Source of the DNA: a bacterium 1XD21-70
GTDB taxonomy: Bacteria > Bacillota > Clostridia > Lachnospirales > Lachnospiraceae
NCBI GenBank assembly: GCA_003669055.1
Contig: RAYB01000019.1
Span: 25,226 to 89,225, forward strand
Direction: 5' to 3'
DNA length: 64,000 bases
The translations under genes and the position numbers were made by a program. The notes beneath the pieces are model-generated. The model saw only the letters and a list, made by a program, of their open reading frames with translations. It had not been told where the DNA came from and did not search any database. Below are positions 9,584-18,962 of the stretch, piece after piece (the stretch's first letter is position 1; every line of letters starts with the position of its first letter).

Positions 9584-10853
9584 AAAGATGGGAATCCGGC
9601 ATGATATTTTATCCTATGCATCGGACATTGAAAAATCCTTAAAAGAAAGGTTTTCCCTTATTGACGAGACAGCGGAATATAACCAGATGAAAGTGATCCA
9701 TGCCATGCAGAAAGCCAAGGTCAGTGACATCCATTTTGCCGCGACTACCGGGTATGGCTATAATGACCTGGGAAGGGATGCCTTGGAGGAGGTATATGCA
9801 AAAACCTTCCATGGAGAAAGTGCATTAGTCCGGCCGCAGCTGATCAGCGGTACCCATGCCTTGCATGTGGCTCTTTCCGGCAACCTGCGCCCCGGAGACG
9901 AGCTGCTCTCCCCGGTAGGAAAACCTTATGATACCCTGGAGGAAGTCATCGGCATCCGTGATTCTGTGGGTTCCTTAAAAGAATACGGCGTCCGGTACCG
10001 CCAGGCAGACTTATTAGAAGACGGCTCCTTTGATTTTGATGCGATCCGCCAGGCTGTCAATGACAAGACACGGCTGGTAACCATCCAGCGTTCCAAGGGC
10101 TATGCCACCCGCCCGACGCTGTCGGTGGACCAGATCGGGGAACTGATTTCCTTTATCAAAAGCATAAAACCGGATGTACTCTGCATGGTAGATAACTGTT
10201 ACGGGGAGTTTGTCGAGCGCATCGAGCCAACCGATGTGGGGGCTGATATGGTGGTCGGATCCCTGATTAAAAACCCGGGAGGAGGGCTTGCTCCGATCGG
10301 CGGATATATCGTGGGGAAGAAGGACTGCATTGACCGTGCTTCCTACCGCCTAAGCGCACCTGGCTTAGGAAAAGAAGTCGGTGCCAGCCTGGGGATGAAC
10401 CAGCCCTTTTTCCAGGGGCTGTTCCTGGCGCCAACCGTGGTGGCCGGAGCCTTAAAAGGTGCCGTCTTTGCCGCAAACCTATATGAGCGGCTGGGTTTTT
10501 CCGTTACCCCGGATTCCCGGCAGACACGGCATGACATCATCCAGGCAATTACGTTTGGCACCCCGGAAGCGGTCATCGCATTCTGCCAGGGCATCCAGGC
10601 AGCAGCACCTGTGGACAGCTTTGTTACACCGGAGCCGTGGGATATGCCAGGGTATGATGCCCCGGTGATTATGGCGGCAGGTGCCTTTGTGCAGGGTTCC
10701 TCCATTGAGTTAAGTGCGGATGCCCCGATTAAAGACCCTTACGCAGTCTACTTCCAGGGCGGCCTGACCTGGTACCATGCAAAACTGGGAATCCTGATGT
10801 CCTTACAGAAACTGGCAGATGCAGAAATTGTGGAGATCCCCCAGGTACATTAA
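9561..10853 (+). CDS. PLP-dependent Cys/Met-metabolism-like enzyme (aluminum-resistance / methionine gamma-lyase family, COG4100)
   Basis: A 430-residue fold-type I PLP enzyme of the COG4100 group, often annotated as 'methionine gamma-lyase family' or 'aluminum resistance protein'. The probable PLP lysine is K237 in the motif GSLIKNPGGGLAPIGGYI; MVDNCYGEFVE, upstream of it, supplies the cofactor aspartate. Real substrates of this branch are not firmly known, so I give no gene symbol. The ATG at 9561, with GGAG about ten bases upstream, is preferred over the in-frame TTG directly before it. The start lies inside the miaA end, so it is the last gene of the mismatch-repair/tRNA-modification run. 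Confidence 0.85.
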   Translation: MKLEQMYEKMGIRHDILSYASDIEKSLKERFSLIDETAEYNQMKVIHAMQKAKVSDIHFAATTGYGYNDLGRDALEEVYAKTFHGESALVRPQLISGTHALHVALSGNLRPGDELLSPVGKPYDTLEEVIGIRDSVGSLKEYGVRYRQADLLEDGSFDFDAIRQAVNDKTRLVTIQRSKGYATRPTLSVDQIGELISFIKSIKPDVLCMVDNCYGEFVERIEPTDVGADMVVGSLIKNPGGGLAPIGGYIVGKKDCIDRASYRLSAPGLGKEVGASLGMNQPFFQGLFLAPTVVAGALKGAVFAANLYERLGFSVTPDSRQTRHDIIQAITFGTPEAVIAFCQGIQAAAPVDSFVTPEPWDMPGYDAPVIMAAGAFVQGSSIELSADAPIKDPYAVYFQGGLTWYHAKLGILMSLQKLADAEIVEIPQVH

Positions 10854-10878
10854 ACTTTTCTAAACTGCCTTATTTTGG

Positions 10879-10907
10879 TGTACACAAAATTGATTTTGTG
10901 GTAGAAT
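10879..10907 (+). promoter_or_regulatory. Possible radC-mre operon promoter with internal palindrome
   Basis: TGTACA (10879-10884) and TAGAAT (10902-10907) are 17 bases apart, a plausible though imperfect sigma-A promoter. The spacer holds the perfect inverted repeat CACAAAATTGATTTTGTG (10883-10900; 8-base arms, 2-base centre), placed where a repressor would block RNA polymerase. Confidence 0.42.
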
Positions 10908-10975
10908 AAGTAAATGTATCTCTTTTTTTCCAGCTGCGTACAGGGAGAGTCACGTAGAAGGAAACGGTGAGGACA

Positions 10976-11662
10976 ATGAAAATAAAAGATATTCCCAATG
11001 ATGACAGGCCTTATGAGCGTTGTTTACGGGAAGGGCCGGAGAGGCTGAGCGACGTGGAACTTTTATCCATCCTGATACGCAATGGCTATAAAGATTCCAA
11101 TTCTCTGGATCTTGCCTCTGATATTCTGGCTTTGAACTATCCAAAGGACGGCATCTTGGGACTGTTGCATCTGACATTGCCGGAATTGACATCGGTTAAA
11201 GGGATCGGTGTTGTCAAAGGAATCCAGCTTCTGTGCATCGGGGAATTGTCACGGCGGATTTGGAAACGGAAAGCCAGGCAAAAGGCTTTGGTATTCATGG
11301 ATCCGGGGACAGTGGCAGAATACTTCCAGGAAGATATGCGGCATATGGGGCAAGAGCAATTTTATGTCATGCTCTTCAATACCCGGCAGATGCTGATCCG
11401 GGACATCCTGATCTCGAAAGGGACGGTCAATGCATCCCTTGCCACTCCCAGGGAGATTTTTATTGAAGCGCTCCGATATCAGGCAGTCAGCCTGATCCTG
11501 GTTCATAACCACCCAAGCGGAGATCCCGAACCAAGCAAAGACGACATCATGCTGACACGGCGTGTATTAGAAGCAGGGCGTGTGATTGGGATTGCCTTAC
11601 AAGACCATGTGGTGGTAGGGGAATACTCTTATGTAAGTATGAAAGAACGGGGATTATTATAG
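10976..11662 (+). CDS. radC: RadC / JAB-domain protein
   Basis: A RadC family protein of 228 residues. It has an N-terminal helix-hairpin-helix region (LTSVKGIGVVKGIQLL) and a C-terminal JAB/MPN metalloprotease-like domain with the zinc motif HNHPSGDPEPSKDD. The historical link with DNA repair is doubtful and the molecular role is unknown. A GTG at 10967 is an alternative start, nine bases upstream with AAGGA close by; I prefer ATG for the typical KIKDIPNDDRPYERCL N-terminus. The stop directly abuts mreC, as in the common radC-mre arrangement, but mreB is absent between them. Confidence 0.92.
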   Translation: MKIKDIPNDDRPYERCLREGPERLSDVELLSILIRNGYKDSNSLDLASDILALNYPKDGILGLLHLTLPELTSVKGIGVVKGIQLLCIGELSRRIWKRKARQKALVFMDPGTVAEYFQEDMRHMGQEQFYVMLFNTRQMLIRDILISKGTVNASLATPREIFIEALRYQAVSLILVHNHPSGDPEPSKDDIMLTRRVLEAGRVIGIALQDHVVVGEYSYVSMKERGLL

Positions 11663-12532
11663 ATGGAATCAAAACGCAGCAAATATATTTTGGTTGGCTT
11701 GTCCATATTCTGCCTTTTGCTGATTGTGGTCACCTCATTCCGCGACAGTTTTCTGGAACCTCTGCGCACAGGGGTTGGCTATCTGCTTATCCCTGTGCAG
11801 TCAGGGGTAAACCGTGCCGGAACCCTGATTTATAACGAGATCACCGATTACAGCCATTTTAAAGGTGCGGTAGAAGAAAACAAACGTCTGCATGAACAGA
11901 TTGACGGCCTGGTGGAAGAGAACAGCCGTTTGCAGGCAGAACAGTTTGAATTGCAGCGGCTGCGGGAGTTGTACCAGCTGGATCAGGAATACCAGCAATA
12001 TGAAAAAATCGGTGCCCGGGTGATTGCCAAAGATACCGGTGCCTGGTTCCAGGTCTTTCGGATCAATAAAGGTTCGGCAGATGGTGTCCAGGTAGATGCC
12101 AATGTGATTGCCGGCGGCGGCTTAGTAGGCATTGTGACGGATGTGGGCGCTAACTATGCAACCGTCCGTTCCATTATTGATGATGTAAGCCGTGTCAGCG
12201 GCATGGCTCAGCAGTCGGGTGACACCTGCTTTGTGGAAGGGGATCTGACTCTGTTTTCCGAAGGGCGGCTGCGAATCAGCAAGATTACCAAGGACGGCGA
12301 TGTGAAGGACGGTGACAGGATCGTCACATCCAACATCAGTTCCAAGTATCTGCCGGGGATATTGATCGGCTATGCCACAGACATCACCACGGACGGAACC
12401 CGCCTTACCAAATCCGGTTATCTCGTGCCGGCTGCCAGCTTCCACAACCTTCAGGAGGTTTTGGTGATTCTTGAATTAAAAGAAGACCATGCGGACGGTG
12501 AGATGCCCTTAGGGCAGGGAGATCAGGAATGA
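11663..12532 (+). CDS. mreC: Rod shape-determining protein MreC
   Basis: Membrane-anchored elongasome scaffold of 289 residues. A single N-terminal membrane segment (about residues 9-26) is followed by a coiled coil (about 65-105, rich in Glu, Leu and Gln) and the beta-rich MreC domain. It starts at the base after the radC stop and overlaps mreD by four bases, so radC, mreC and mreD are probably translated from one message. It acts outside the membrane with MreD, RodA and PBP2, whose genes follow. Confidence 0.95.
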   Translation: MESKRSKYILVGLSIFCLLLIVVTSFRDSFLEPLRTGVGYLLIPVQSGVNRAGTLIYNEITDYSHFKGAVEENKRLHEQIDGLVEENSRLQAEQFELQRLRELYQLDQEYQQYEKIGARVIAKDTGAWFQVFRINKGSADGVQVDANVIAGGGLVGIVTDVGANYATVRSIIDDVSRVSGMAQQSGDTCFVEGDLTLFSEGRLRISKITKDGDVKDGDRIVTSNISSKYLPGILIGYATDITTDGTRLTKSGYLVPAASFHNLQEVLVILELKEDHADGEMPLGQGDQE

Positions 12533-13035
12533 AGCGAATCCTATTAAATATCTTGCTGATGCTGTTGGCATTTACCATCCAAAGCGGCGTCTTCCCGTTG
12601 CTGCCTTTTTTAGCGGCTGCTCCCAACCTTCTGCTGATCCTGACCTTTTCCTTTGGTTTTATCTATGGGAAAGAAGCCGGGATGTGGTACGGTTTTTTGG
12701 CCGGGATCCTGCTGGATCTTTTTTATAGCGGGCCGTTCGGTTTTTATACTTTGTTATATATCCATATCGGATATGCCAACGGGATCTGCACCAAATATTA
12801 TTATGAAGATTATATCACTTTGCCGTTGATCTTAAGCCTGGTAAATGAACTGGCTTATAATTGTTATATCTATGTATTTAGTTTCCTGATTCGGAACCGG
12901 CTTGATTTCCTTTACTATTTTGGGGAGATCATCCTGCCGGAGACAATCTTTACGGTAGTGGCGACATTGTTGATTTACCGGTTTTTCCTTTTTACCAACA
13001 GAAGGCTGGAAGAACTGGAAAAAAGGAGAGATTGA
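12529..13035 (+). CDS. mreD: Rod shape-determining protein MreD
   Basis: Integral membrane protein of 168 residues with about five predicted hydrophobic segments, of normal MreD length. The N-terminal segment and the motif FIYGKEAGMWYGFLAGILLDLFYSG (shown here only as a family hallmark around residues 43-67) are typical. It overlaps mreC by four bases and is followed seven bases later by the PBP2 gene. It works in the lateral wall synthesis machinery. Confidence 0.93.
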   Translation: MKRILLNILLMLLAFTIQSGVFPLLPFLAAAPNLLLILTFSFGFIYGKEAGMWYGFLAGILLDLFYSGPFGFYTLLYIHIGYANGICTKYYYEDYITLPLILSLVNELAYNCYIYVFSFLIRNRLDFLYYFGEIILPETIFTVVATLLIYRFFLFTNRRLEELEKRRD

Positions 13036-13042
13036 TTAGAGG

Positions 13043-15922
13043 ATGCTTAAAGATTTACTGGAAATACTTCAGGAGTTGTTTCACCGGATTGCCGGTTCCC
13101 GCCTGTTTGCACTGGGGATGGTCTATGCGGTGATGTTTTCCATCTTAATAGTGAAGCTGTTTAATTTACAGATCGTAGCCGGTGAAAATTATCTAAATGA
13201 GTACGAAAGGCTGACGCAACGGGAGGTCTCCATCCCGGGCACGCGGGGGAATATCTATGACTGCAACGGGTATCTTCTCGCTTATAATGAACCGGCCTAT
13301 TCCGTAACCATCCAGGATACGGGTGCCTATCCGGACTCTGCTTCCATGAACGCCATGCTGCTGCGCCTGGTCCGCATTTTGAAAAAACATGGCTGTCCCA
13401 TCCAGGGCAAGCTGGAAATCGGTCTGGATGAGGGCGGACGGATGATTTACACCAGCAGTTCGGAAGCCGCCAGGCTGCGTTTCCTCCGGGATTATTACGG
13501 TGTTCGTTCCGTGGACGAGCTTAACGCCCCTGACGGCAAATACCCGACGGCTGTCGGGGCGCGCGAACTTCTCAAGGAACGCTGGGAGCGCTATAAACTG
13601 GACGAGATGAAAGACGAGCGCGGAAACCCATTGCTATTGACTGACGAGGAAGCTTTGGATATCTTTAATATCCGCTACACGATGTCCCTGACTGCCTATA
13701 AAAAATACGAAGCAATCCCCATCACCTCACATGTGGACGAACAAACGATGGCTGAGATCCTGGAAAATTCCGGGCAGCTGCGCGGGGTCAATATAGAAGA
13801 GACCACGGTACGGATGTATAATGACAGTATTTATTTTGCCCCTATTATCGGTTATACCGGAAAGATGCAGGAAGAGCACCTGGAAGAATTGAAAAAAGAA
13901 AATCCAGAATATGAACTTAATGATATCGTCGGCCGTACCGGGATTGAATATAAAATGGAATCCAAGCTTCAGGGAGGGAAAGGCTACCGCAATCTGATTG
14001 TGAATAATATGGGCAGCATCATGGAAGTCGTGTCGGAGACGGAACCAACCACCGGGAACGATATTTACCTGACCATTGACCGTGAACTGCAGATCGGTAT
14101 TTACCACCTGATCGAACAGCAGCTGGCCGGTATCCTGATCGATAAGCTGAAAAACTATGATATTGAGGTGACCTCCACAACCGATGCCTCCAAGATCGAA
14201 ATCCCCATAAAGGATGCCTATTATCAGCTAATCAACAACAATGTGCTTTCCTTGGATGCGATGGCCGCAGAAGATGCCTCTGCAATTGAACAGGAGATTT
14301 ACCATAACTTTTCTTCCAGCAAAGAACGCATCTTGGAACAGATCCGACAGGAACTGATGAGCGAGCATGCTGCCATTATGAAAGACCTGCCCAAGGATAT
14401 GATGGCCTATATGGTCTATATTTATAATTATCTGTCCGGTGAGACGGTAGGGATTATAAAAAGAGACAGCATTGACACAGATAGTGCGGCTTACCTGGCA
14501 TGGAAGGATGACGAGATCAGCCTGCGGGATTATATCTATGCCGGAATTGCCGATAATTGGATTGACACTACACATCTGGATGTGGGGAATAAATATTCCA
14601 ATGCGGATTCCATCTATGAAGTTCTCGTGGAGACGATCTTGGCAGAACTGCGTTCAGACAGCCGTTTTGACAAGCGGATATGCCGTTATCTGGTCAATGA
14701 CGAGATCATCACAGGCCGCCAGCTTTGCCTGGCTCTTTACGCCCAGGGGGTTCTGCCCTATGATGAACAGCAGATCCATCTGCTAAATTCCAACGGGAAT
14801 AATTATGCCTATGATTTTATGATTGACCGGATATCCAACATTGACATCACCCCGGCACAGCTGGCCTTGGATCCTTGTACCGGCAGTGTGGTCATCACTG
14901 ATGTAAATACCGGTGAAGTAAAGGCATTGGTTACGTACCCAAGTTATGATAACAACCGGCTTTCGGGAACCGTGGATGCCACTTATTTTAACCAACTCCA
15001 GGAAGATTTGTCTCTTCCTATGTACAATAATGCTACTCAGGCACAGAAAGCGCCAGGATCCACATTTAAGCCCATCACGGCCATTGCCGGAATTGAGGAA
15101 GGCGTCGTCACATTGGAGGAGACCATTGACTGTACAGGTGTCTATGACGTTGTGACCCCGGACATCAAATGCTGGATTTACTGGGGAAAGCACGGGCCGC
15201 TGAATCTGGTAGGAGGGATCCAGAACTCCTGCAACTATTATTTTTCGGAAGTTGCCCACCGGCTTTCCACTGATGAAAACGGGGTGTATTCCACAGAACG
15301 TGGTCTGGAAACCTTGCGCAAGTATGCGTCCATGTTTGGACTGGATCGTCCGTCCGGAGTGGAAATTTCGGAGTTGGAGCCCCACATGTCCACAGAAGAC
15401 CCAGAACGTTCCGCCATGGGGCAAGGTACGAACCGCTATTCCAACATCCAGCTGTCCCGCTATGTGGCGGCATTGGCTAACCGGGGAACCGTGTTTGATT
15501 TAACCTTGTTAGACAAAATGACGGATTCCAAGGGGGAGTTGATTGAAGATTTTTCCCCGAAGGTTACCGGCCATATTGATATCCAGGATTCCACCTGGGA
15601 TGCCGTCCAGCAGGGGATGTACAATGTAATATATGAAAGTAATTCAAGACGTATTTTCCATGACCTGGAAGTAGAGATTGCCGGAAAAACCGGCACTGCC
15701 CAGGAAGTAAAAACCAGGGGGAACCATGCCTTTTTCATCTCTTATGGGCCGTATACGAACCCGGATATCTGTGTGACAACCAATATCCCCTATGGATACT
15801 CTTCTGCCAACGCCGCTTCGCTGGCAAAGAATGTGTACCGGTTTTATTATGGTTATACAGACCTTGATTACATTATGGATCACGGTGCTATCGGAGTTAC
15901 CAATGTTACGATTGGTGATTAA
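13043..15922 (+). CDS. mrdA: Penicillin-binding protein 2 (elongasome transpeptidase), unusually long
   Basis: Class B PBP that cross-links peptidoglycan during elongation with RodA. It has an N-terminal membrane anchor (about residues 20-40), a dimerization domain and a transpeptidase domain with the three catalytic motifs: STFK at S673, SCN at S729, and KTG at K882. With 959 residues it is some 250 longer than usual PBP2. The extra length is one mostly helical, acidic block of about 240 residues (about 365-605), between the TIDRELQ motif (about 344) and the TGEVKALVTYP strand of the transpeptidase. It lies between mreD and minC, fitting a cell-shape operon. Confidence 0.93.
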   Translation: MLKDLLEILQELFHRIAGSRLFALGMVYAVMFSILIVKLFNLQIVAGENYLNEYERLTQREVSIPGTRGNIYDCNGYLLAYNEPAYSVTIQDTGAYPDSASMNAMLLRLVRILKKHGCPIQGKLEIGLDEGGRMIYTSSSEAARLRFLRDYYGVRSVDELNAPDGKYPTAVGARELLKERWERYKLDEMKDERGNPLLLTDEEALDIFNIRYTMSLTAYKKYEAIPITSHVDEQTMAEILENSGQLRGVNIEETTVRMYNDSIYFAPIIGYTGKMQEEHLEELKKENPEYELNDIVGRTGIEYKMESKLQGGKGYRNLIVNNMGSIMEVVSETEPTTGNDIYLTIDRELQIGIYHLIEQQLAGILIDKLKNYDIEVTSTTDASKIEIPIKDAYYQLINNNVLSLDAMAAEDASAIEQEIYHNFSSSKERILEQIRQELMSEHAAIMKDLPKDMMAYMVYIYNYLSGETVGIIKRDSIDTDSAAYLAWKDDEISLRDYIYAGIADNWIDTTHLDVGNKYSNADSIYEVLVETILAELRSDSRFDKRICRYLVNDEIITGRQLCLALYAQGVLPYDEQQIHLLNSNGNNYAYDFMIDRISNIDITPAQLALDPCTGSVVITDVNTGEVKALVTYPSYDNNRLSGTVDATYFNQLQEDLSLPMYNNATQAQKAPGSTFKPITAIAGIEEGVVTLEETIDCTGVYDVVTPDIKCWIYWGKHGPLNLVGGIQNSCNYYFSEVAHRLSTDENGVYSTERGLETLRKYASMFGLDRPSGVEISELEPHMSTEDPERSAMGQGTNRYSNIQLSRYVAALANRGTVFDLTLLDKMTDSKGELIEDFSPKVTGHIDIQDSTWDAVQQGMYNVIYESNSRRIFHDLEVEIAGKTGTAQEVKTRGNHAFFISYGPYTNPDICVTTNIPYGYSSANAASLAKNVYRFYYGYTDLDYIMDHGAIGVTNVTIGD

Positions 15923-16005
15923 TGCACTGTCTGCCATAAAGAAATGGCAAAAAGGATTTGCAGAGGAAGGCAGCAGTGACTGCCTTCCGGAAAGAGGGGA
16001 GCAAG

Positions 16006-16671
16006 TTGAAAAGCAGAGTAGTGATCAAAAGCAGCAGGTCGGGAATGAGTGTGATTTTAGATCCGAACTGTACTTTCGAAGAACTTCTGTCTGACATCGC
16101 GGCAAAATTTCGGGAAAATGCCCGGTTTTGGGGAAGTGTGCAGATGGCGCTGATGCTGGAAGGAAGAGAACTGACTGCCGGAGAAGAATTTCAGATTGTC
16201 AACACAATCACGGAGAATTCAAGCGTGGAAATTCTCTGCCTGATTGACCATGATGCACAGAGGATAGAACGATGTGAGAAGGCACTGAACCAGAAGCTGA
16301 TGGAACTTTCCTACCGTACCGGGCAATTTTACCGCGGTGATTTGCACCGGGGGGAATCCTTAGACTCGGAAGCCAGCATTGTGATTATCGGCGATGTGCT
16401 CCATGGGGCACGGGTAACTGCCCGGGGCAATATCATTATACTGGGAGCATTAAAAGGAACTGCACATGCCGGGATCTCCGGCAATGAAGAATCTGTGATT
16501 GTGGCACTGGAGATGGCTCCCCTGCAGCTCAAAATCGGTACCTGCAGCCATCAATATGGTGACAAAGGCCGCAAATTGGGCAAAGGTGCCATGACTGCCA
16601 GTGTCGAAAACGGTAATATTTGTACGAAACCGATGAAAAAAAGCTTTTTAAATATGATAAATTTCAATTAA
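16006..16671 (+). CDS. minC: Septum site-determining protein MinC
   Basis: Inhibitor of FtsZ assembly, positioned by MinD. The C-terminal beta-helix domain is clear: FYRGDLHRGESLDSEASIVI, followed by GDVLHGARVTARGNIIILG (the family's repeated turns). The frame is open upstream to 15958, but TTG at 16006 has GAGGGGAG at a good distance and gives the expected N-terminus KSRVVIKSSRSG; I choose it, giving 221 residues. A TTG start may keep MinC levels low. minD follows after 71 bases. Confidence 0.93.
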   Translation: MKSRVVIKSSRSGMSVILDPNCTFEELLSDIAAKFRENARFWGSVQMALMLEGRELTAGEEFQIVNTITENSSVEILCLIDHDAQRIERCEKALNQKLMELSYRTGQFYRGDLHRGESLDSEASIVIIGDVLHGARVTARGNIIILGALKGTAHAGISGNEESVIVALEMAPLQLKIGTCSHQYGDKGRKLGKGAMTASVENGNICTKPMKKSFLNMINFN

Positions 16672-16696
16672 CACTGGAAAAATCTTAAATTATAAG
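16668..16696 (+). promoter_or_regulatory. Possible minD promoter
   Basis: TTAACA (16668-16673) and TATAAG (16691-16696) are 17 bases apart in the AT-rich gap between minC and minD. The spacing is right but the -10 is only fair. It would let minD and minE be made in excess over minC. Confidence 0.33.
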
Positions 16697-16742
16697 GTAG
16701 AATATAAGAGAGTATTTATTGTTATTTTTCAGGAGGCGTTCT

Positions 16743-17534
16743 ATGAGTGAAGTCATTGTAATTACTTCTGGAAAAGGCGGGGTTGGCAAGACGACTACCA
16801 CGGCAAACATCGGAACCGGCCTGGCGCTTCTTGGTTTCCGCACGGTATTGATTGATACGGATATCGGGCTGAGGAACCTGGATGTGGTTATGGGGCTGGA
16901 AAACCGGATTATTTATAATCTGGTTGACGTGGTGGAAGGCAATTGCCGGATGAAACAAGCCCTGATAAAAGACAAAAGATATCCGAACCTATATCTTCTC
17001 CCTTCTGCCCAGACGCGGGACAAGACAGCAGTCAATCCCGGGCAGATGCGCAAATTGACGGAAGATTTACAGGAGGATTTCGATTATATACTTTTAGATT
17101 GCCCTGCCGGGATCGAACAAGGCTTTCAGAATGCGATCGCCGGTGCAGACCGTGCTTTGGTGGTAACAACCCCGGAGGTATCTGCTATTCGGGATGCCGA
17201 CCGGATCATCGGACTGCTAGAAGCCGCTGACATGAGGAGCGTTGATTTGATTGTCAACCGGATCCGGATGGATATGGTTCGGCGGGGCGATATGATGTCC
17301 ATCGATGATGTTGCAGATATTTTAGCAGTCAATATCATCGGTGCTGTACCCGATGACGAGGATATCGTCGTTTCCACGAACCAAGGGGAACCTCTGGTGG
17401 ATACCGACTCCCTTGCCGGACAAGCTTTTTTAAATATCTGTAAAAGGATTACCGGTGAAGCGGTTCCTTTGCTAGATTTAAATCCGCAGCGCGGTTTATT
17501 GCTCAGGCTCTCCGATTTCCTGAAAAGGGCGTAG
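16743..17534 (+). CDS. minD: Septum site-determining ATPase MinD
   Basis: Membrane-associated ATPase of the ParA/MinD family, 263 residues, that recruits MinC to the membrane. It has the deviant Walker A motif GKGGVGKTTTT right at the N-terminus and the Walker B strand YILLDCPAGIEQGF. The C-terminus (LLLRLSDFLKRA) is an amphipathic helix that binds membrane. ATG at 16743 with AGGAGG seven bases upstream is preferred to the longer open frame from 16719. Confidence 0.96.
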   Translation: MSEVIVITSGKGGVGKTTTTANIGTGLALLGFRTVLIDTDIGLRNLDVVMGLENRIIYNLVDVVEGNCRMKQALIKDKRYPNLYLLPSAQTRDKTAVNPGQMRKLTEDLQEDFDYILLDCPAGIEQGFQNAIAGADRALVVTTPEVSAIRDADRIIGLLEAADMRSVDLIVNRIRMDMVRRGDMMSIDDVADILAVNIIGAVPDDEDIVVSTNQGEPLVDTDSLAGQAFLNICKRITGEAVPLLDLNPQRGLLLRLSDFLKRA

Positions 17535-17547
17535 GAGGGGTGGTGTA

Positions 17548-17826
17548 ATGGGACGGATATTTTGTTTTCACAAAAGCAATTCCGGGAAAATCGCCACCAA
17601 CCGGCTGAAAATGATGCTGATATCCGATCAATCCGGCTGTGCCCCTGGTTTGATAGAAGGGCTTCGGGAAGAACTGGTTGAAGTATTATCCCGCTATATC
17701 GAATTTGATTCCGGGAAAATCGAACTCTGTGTAACCCATACGGAATGTGCAGAAAGCAAGGATAGGATGTCCGCGATCTCTGCGGTCATTCCGATCCGGC
17801 GGTTTACTAATATGAGGAAGGGTTAA
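17548..17826 (+). CDS. minE: Cell division topological specificity factor MinE
   Basis: Small 92-residue partner that stimulates MinD ATPase and drives Min oscillation. The motif KIATNRLKMMLISDQSG is the MinD-binding helix, followed by the dimerization domain. Presence of MinE shows an oscillating Min system rather than the DivIVA/MinJ type of Bacillus. It is preceded by GGAGGGG and overlaps the rodA start (TAATG). Confidence 0.93.
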   Translation: MGRIFCFHKSNSGKIATNRLKMMLISDQSGCAPGLIEGLREELVEVLSRYIEFDSGKIELCVTHTECAESKDRMSAISAVIPIRRFTNMRKG

Positions 17827-18944
17827 TGTTTTTCGATTACGAATTCAAGAATTACAATTTACGATTAATTTTTTATATACTGATATTAAATATACTAGGT
17901 GTCCTGGTAATAAACAGTGCGACAGGACAGGACAGTGCCCTGATCGGCAAACAGATTATGGGGATTGTGGTGGGGCTTCTTGTTGCCATCGTCCTGTCTC
18001 TTCTTGATTACCATAAGATTACTTCCATGGCGACCCTGGTTTATATTTCTTGTGTGATCGGACTGCTTGCCGTGCTTTTTTTCGGCGAGAATGTAAACAA
18101 TGCCACAAGATGGCTGAAGCTTCCCGGTATTGGTCAGATTCAGCCATCTGAATTTGTTAAGGTAGGCCTGATTGTGTTTTTTTCTTGGTTTTTTAACAAA
18201 AACCAGGAGAAACTCAATTATCTTACAACCCTGCTACTGGCAGGTGTTCTGCTGTTAGTAGTGTTTGGGCTGATATATGAAGAACCGGATCTATCTACCG
18301 GTTTGGTAATTGTTTTTGTATTTATTTGTATGCTGTTTGCTGCGGGATTAAGTTACCGCTGGATTATCGGGGCATTATCCGTTTTTGTCCCCGTTGGTTT
18401 GCTTTTTATCTATCTGCTGCAATATGATATGGTTCCTCCCTTTCTGAAAGGGTATCAGACACGGCGGATCTTGGCATTCTTCTTTAAGGAACAATATGCC
18501 GAGGCAAACCTCCAGCAGGATAATTCCATTATGGCAATCGGTTCAGGCATGCTTCACGGCAAAGGTTTGAATTACACTGCAAATTCCGTGAAAAACGGGA
18601 ATTTTTTATCGGAAGAACAGACGGATTTTATCTTTGCTGTCATTGGAGAAGAATTGGGGTTTATTGGGTGTACAGCAGTGATTTGTATGATTGCATTGAT
18701 TGTGTTTGAATGCCTGGTTATGGCAGCCCGGGCCAGAGATATGGCTGGTCGGCTGCTGTGCGTGGGAATGGCCGCACTGCTGGCATTTCAGAGTTTTTCC
18801 AATATAGCTGTGGCAACCGGTGTGTTTCCGAATACCGGTCTGCCTCTTCCTTTTATCAGCTATGGGGTAAGTTCTCTGATAAGCATGTATGTAGGAATCG
18901 GAATAACCCTTAATGTTGGACTTCAAAGAAAAATCAGTAACTAA
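17826..18944 (+). CDS. rodA: Rod shape-determining protein RodA (SEDS glycosyltransferase)
   Basis: SEDS-family peptidoglycan polymerase of 372 residues with about ten membrane segments. The family marks PGIGQIQPSEFVK and GLPLPFISYG are present, the latter near the C-terminus. It pairs with the class B PBP encoded upstream. An FtsW/SpoVE identity is less likely because of the context with mre, PBP2 and min genes. It overlaps minE by one base and ends just before mgsA. Confidence 0.93.
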   Translation: MFFDYEFKNYNLRLIFYILILNILGVLVINSATGQDSALIGKQIMGIVVGLLVAIVLSLLDYHKITSMATLVYISCVIGLLAVLFFGENVNNATRWLKLPGIGQIQPSEFVKVGLIVFFSWFFNKNQEKLNYLTTLLLAGVLLLVVFGLIYEEPDLSTGLVIVFVFICMLFAAGLSYRWIIGALSVFVPVGLLFIYLLQYDMVPPFLKGYQTRRILAFFFKEQYAEANLQQDNSIMAIGSGMLHGKGLNYTANSVKNGNFLSEEQTDFIFAVIGEELGFIGCTAVICMIALIVFECLVMAARARDMAGRLLCVGMAALLAFQSFSNIAVATGVFPNTGLPLPFISYGVSSLISMYVGIGITLNVGLQRKISN

Positions 18945-18962
18945 AAAAGGAGGGTTTTACTT

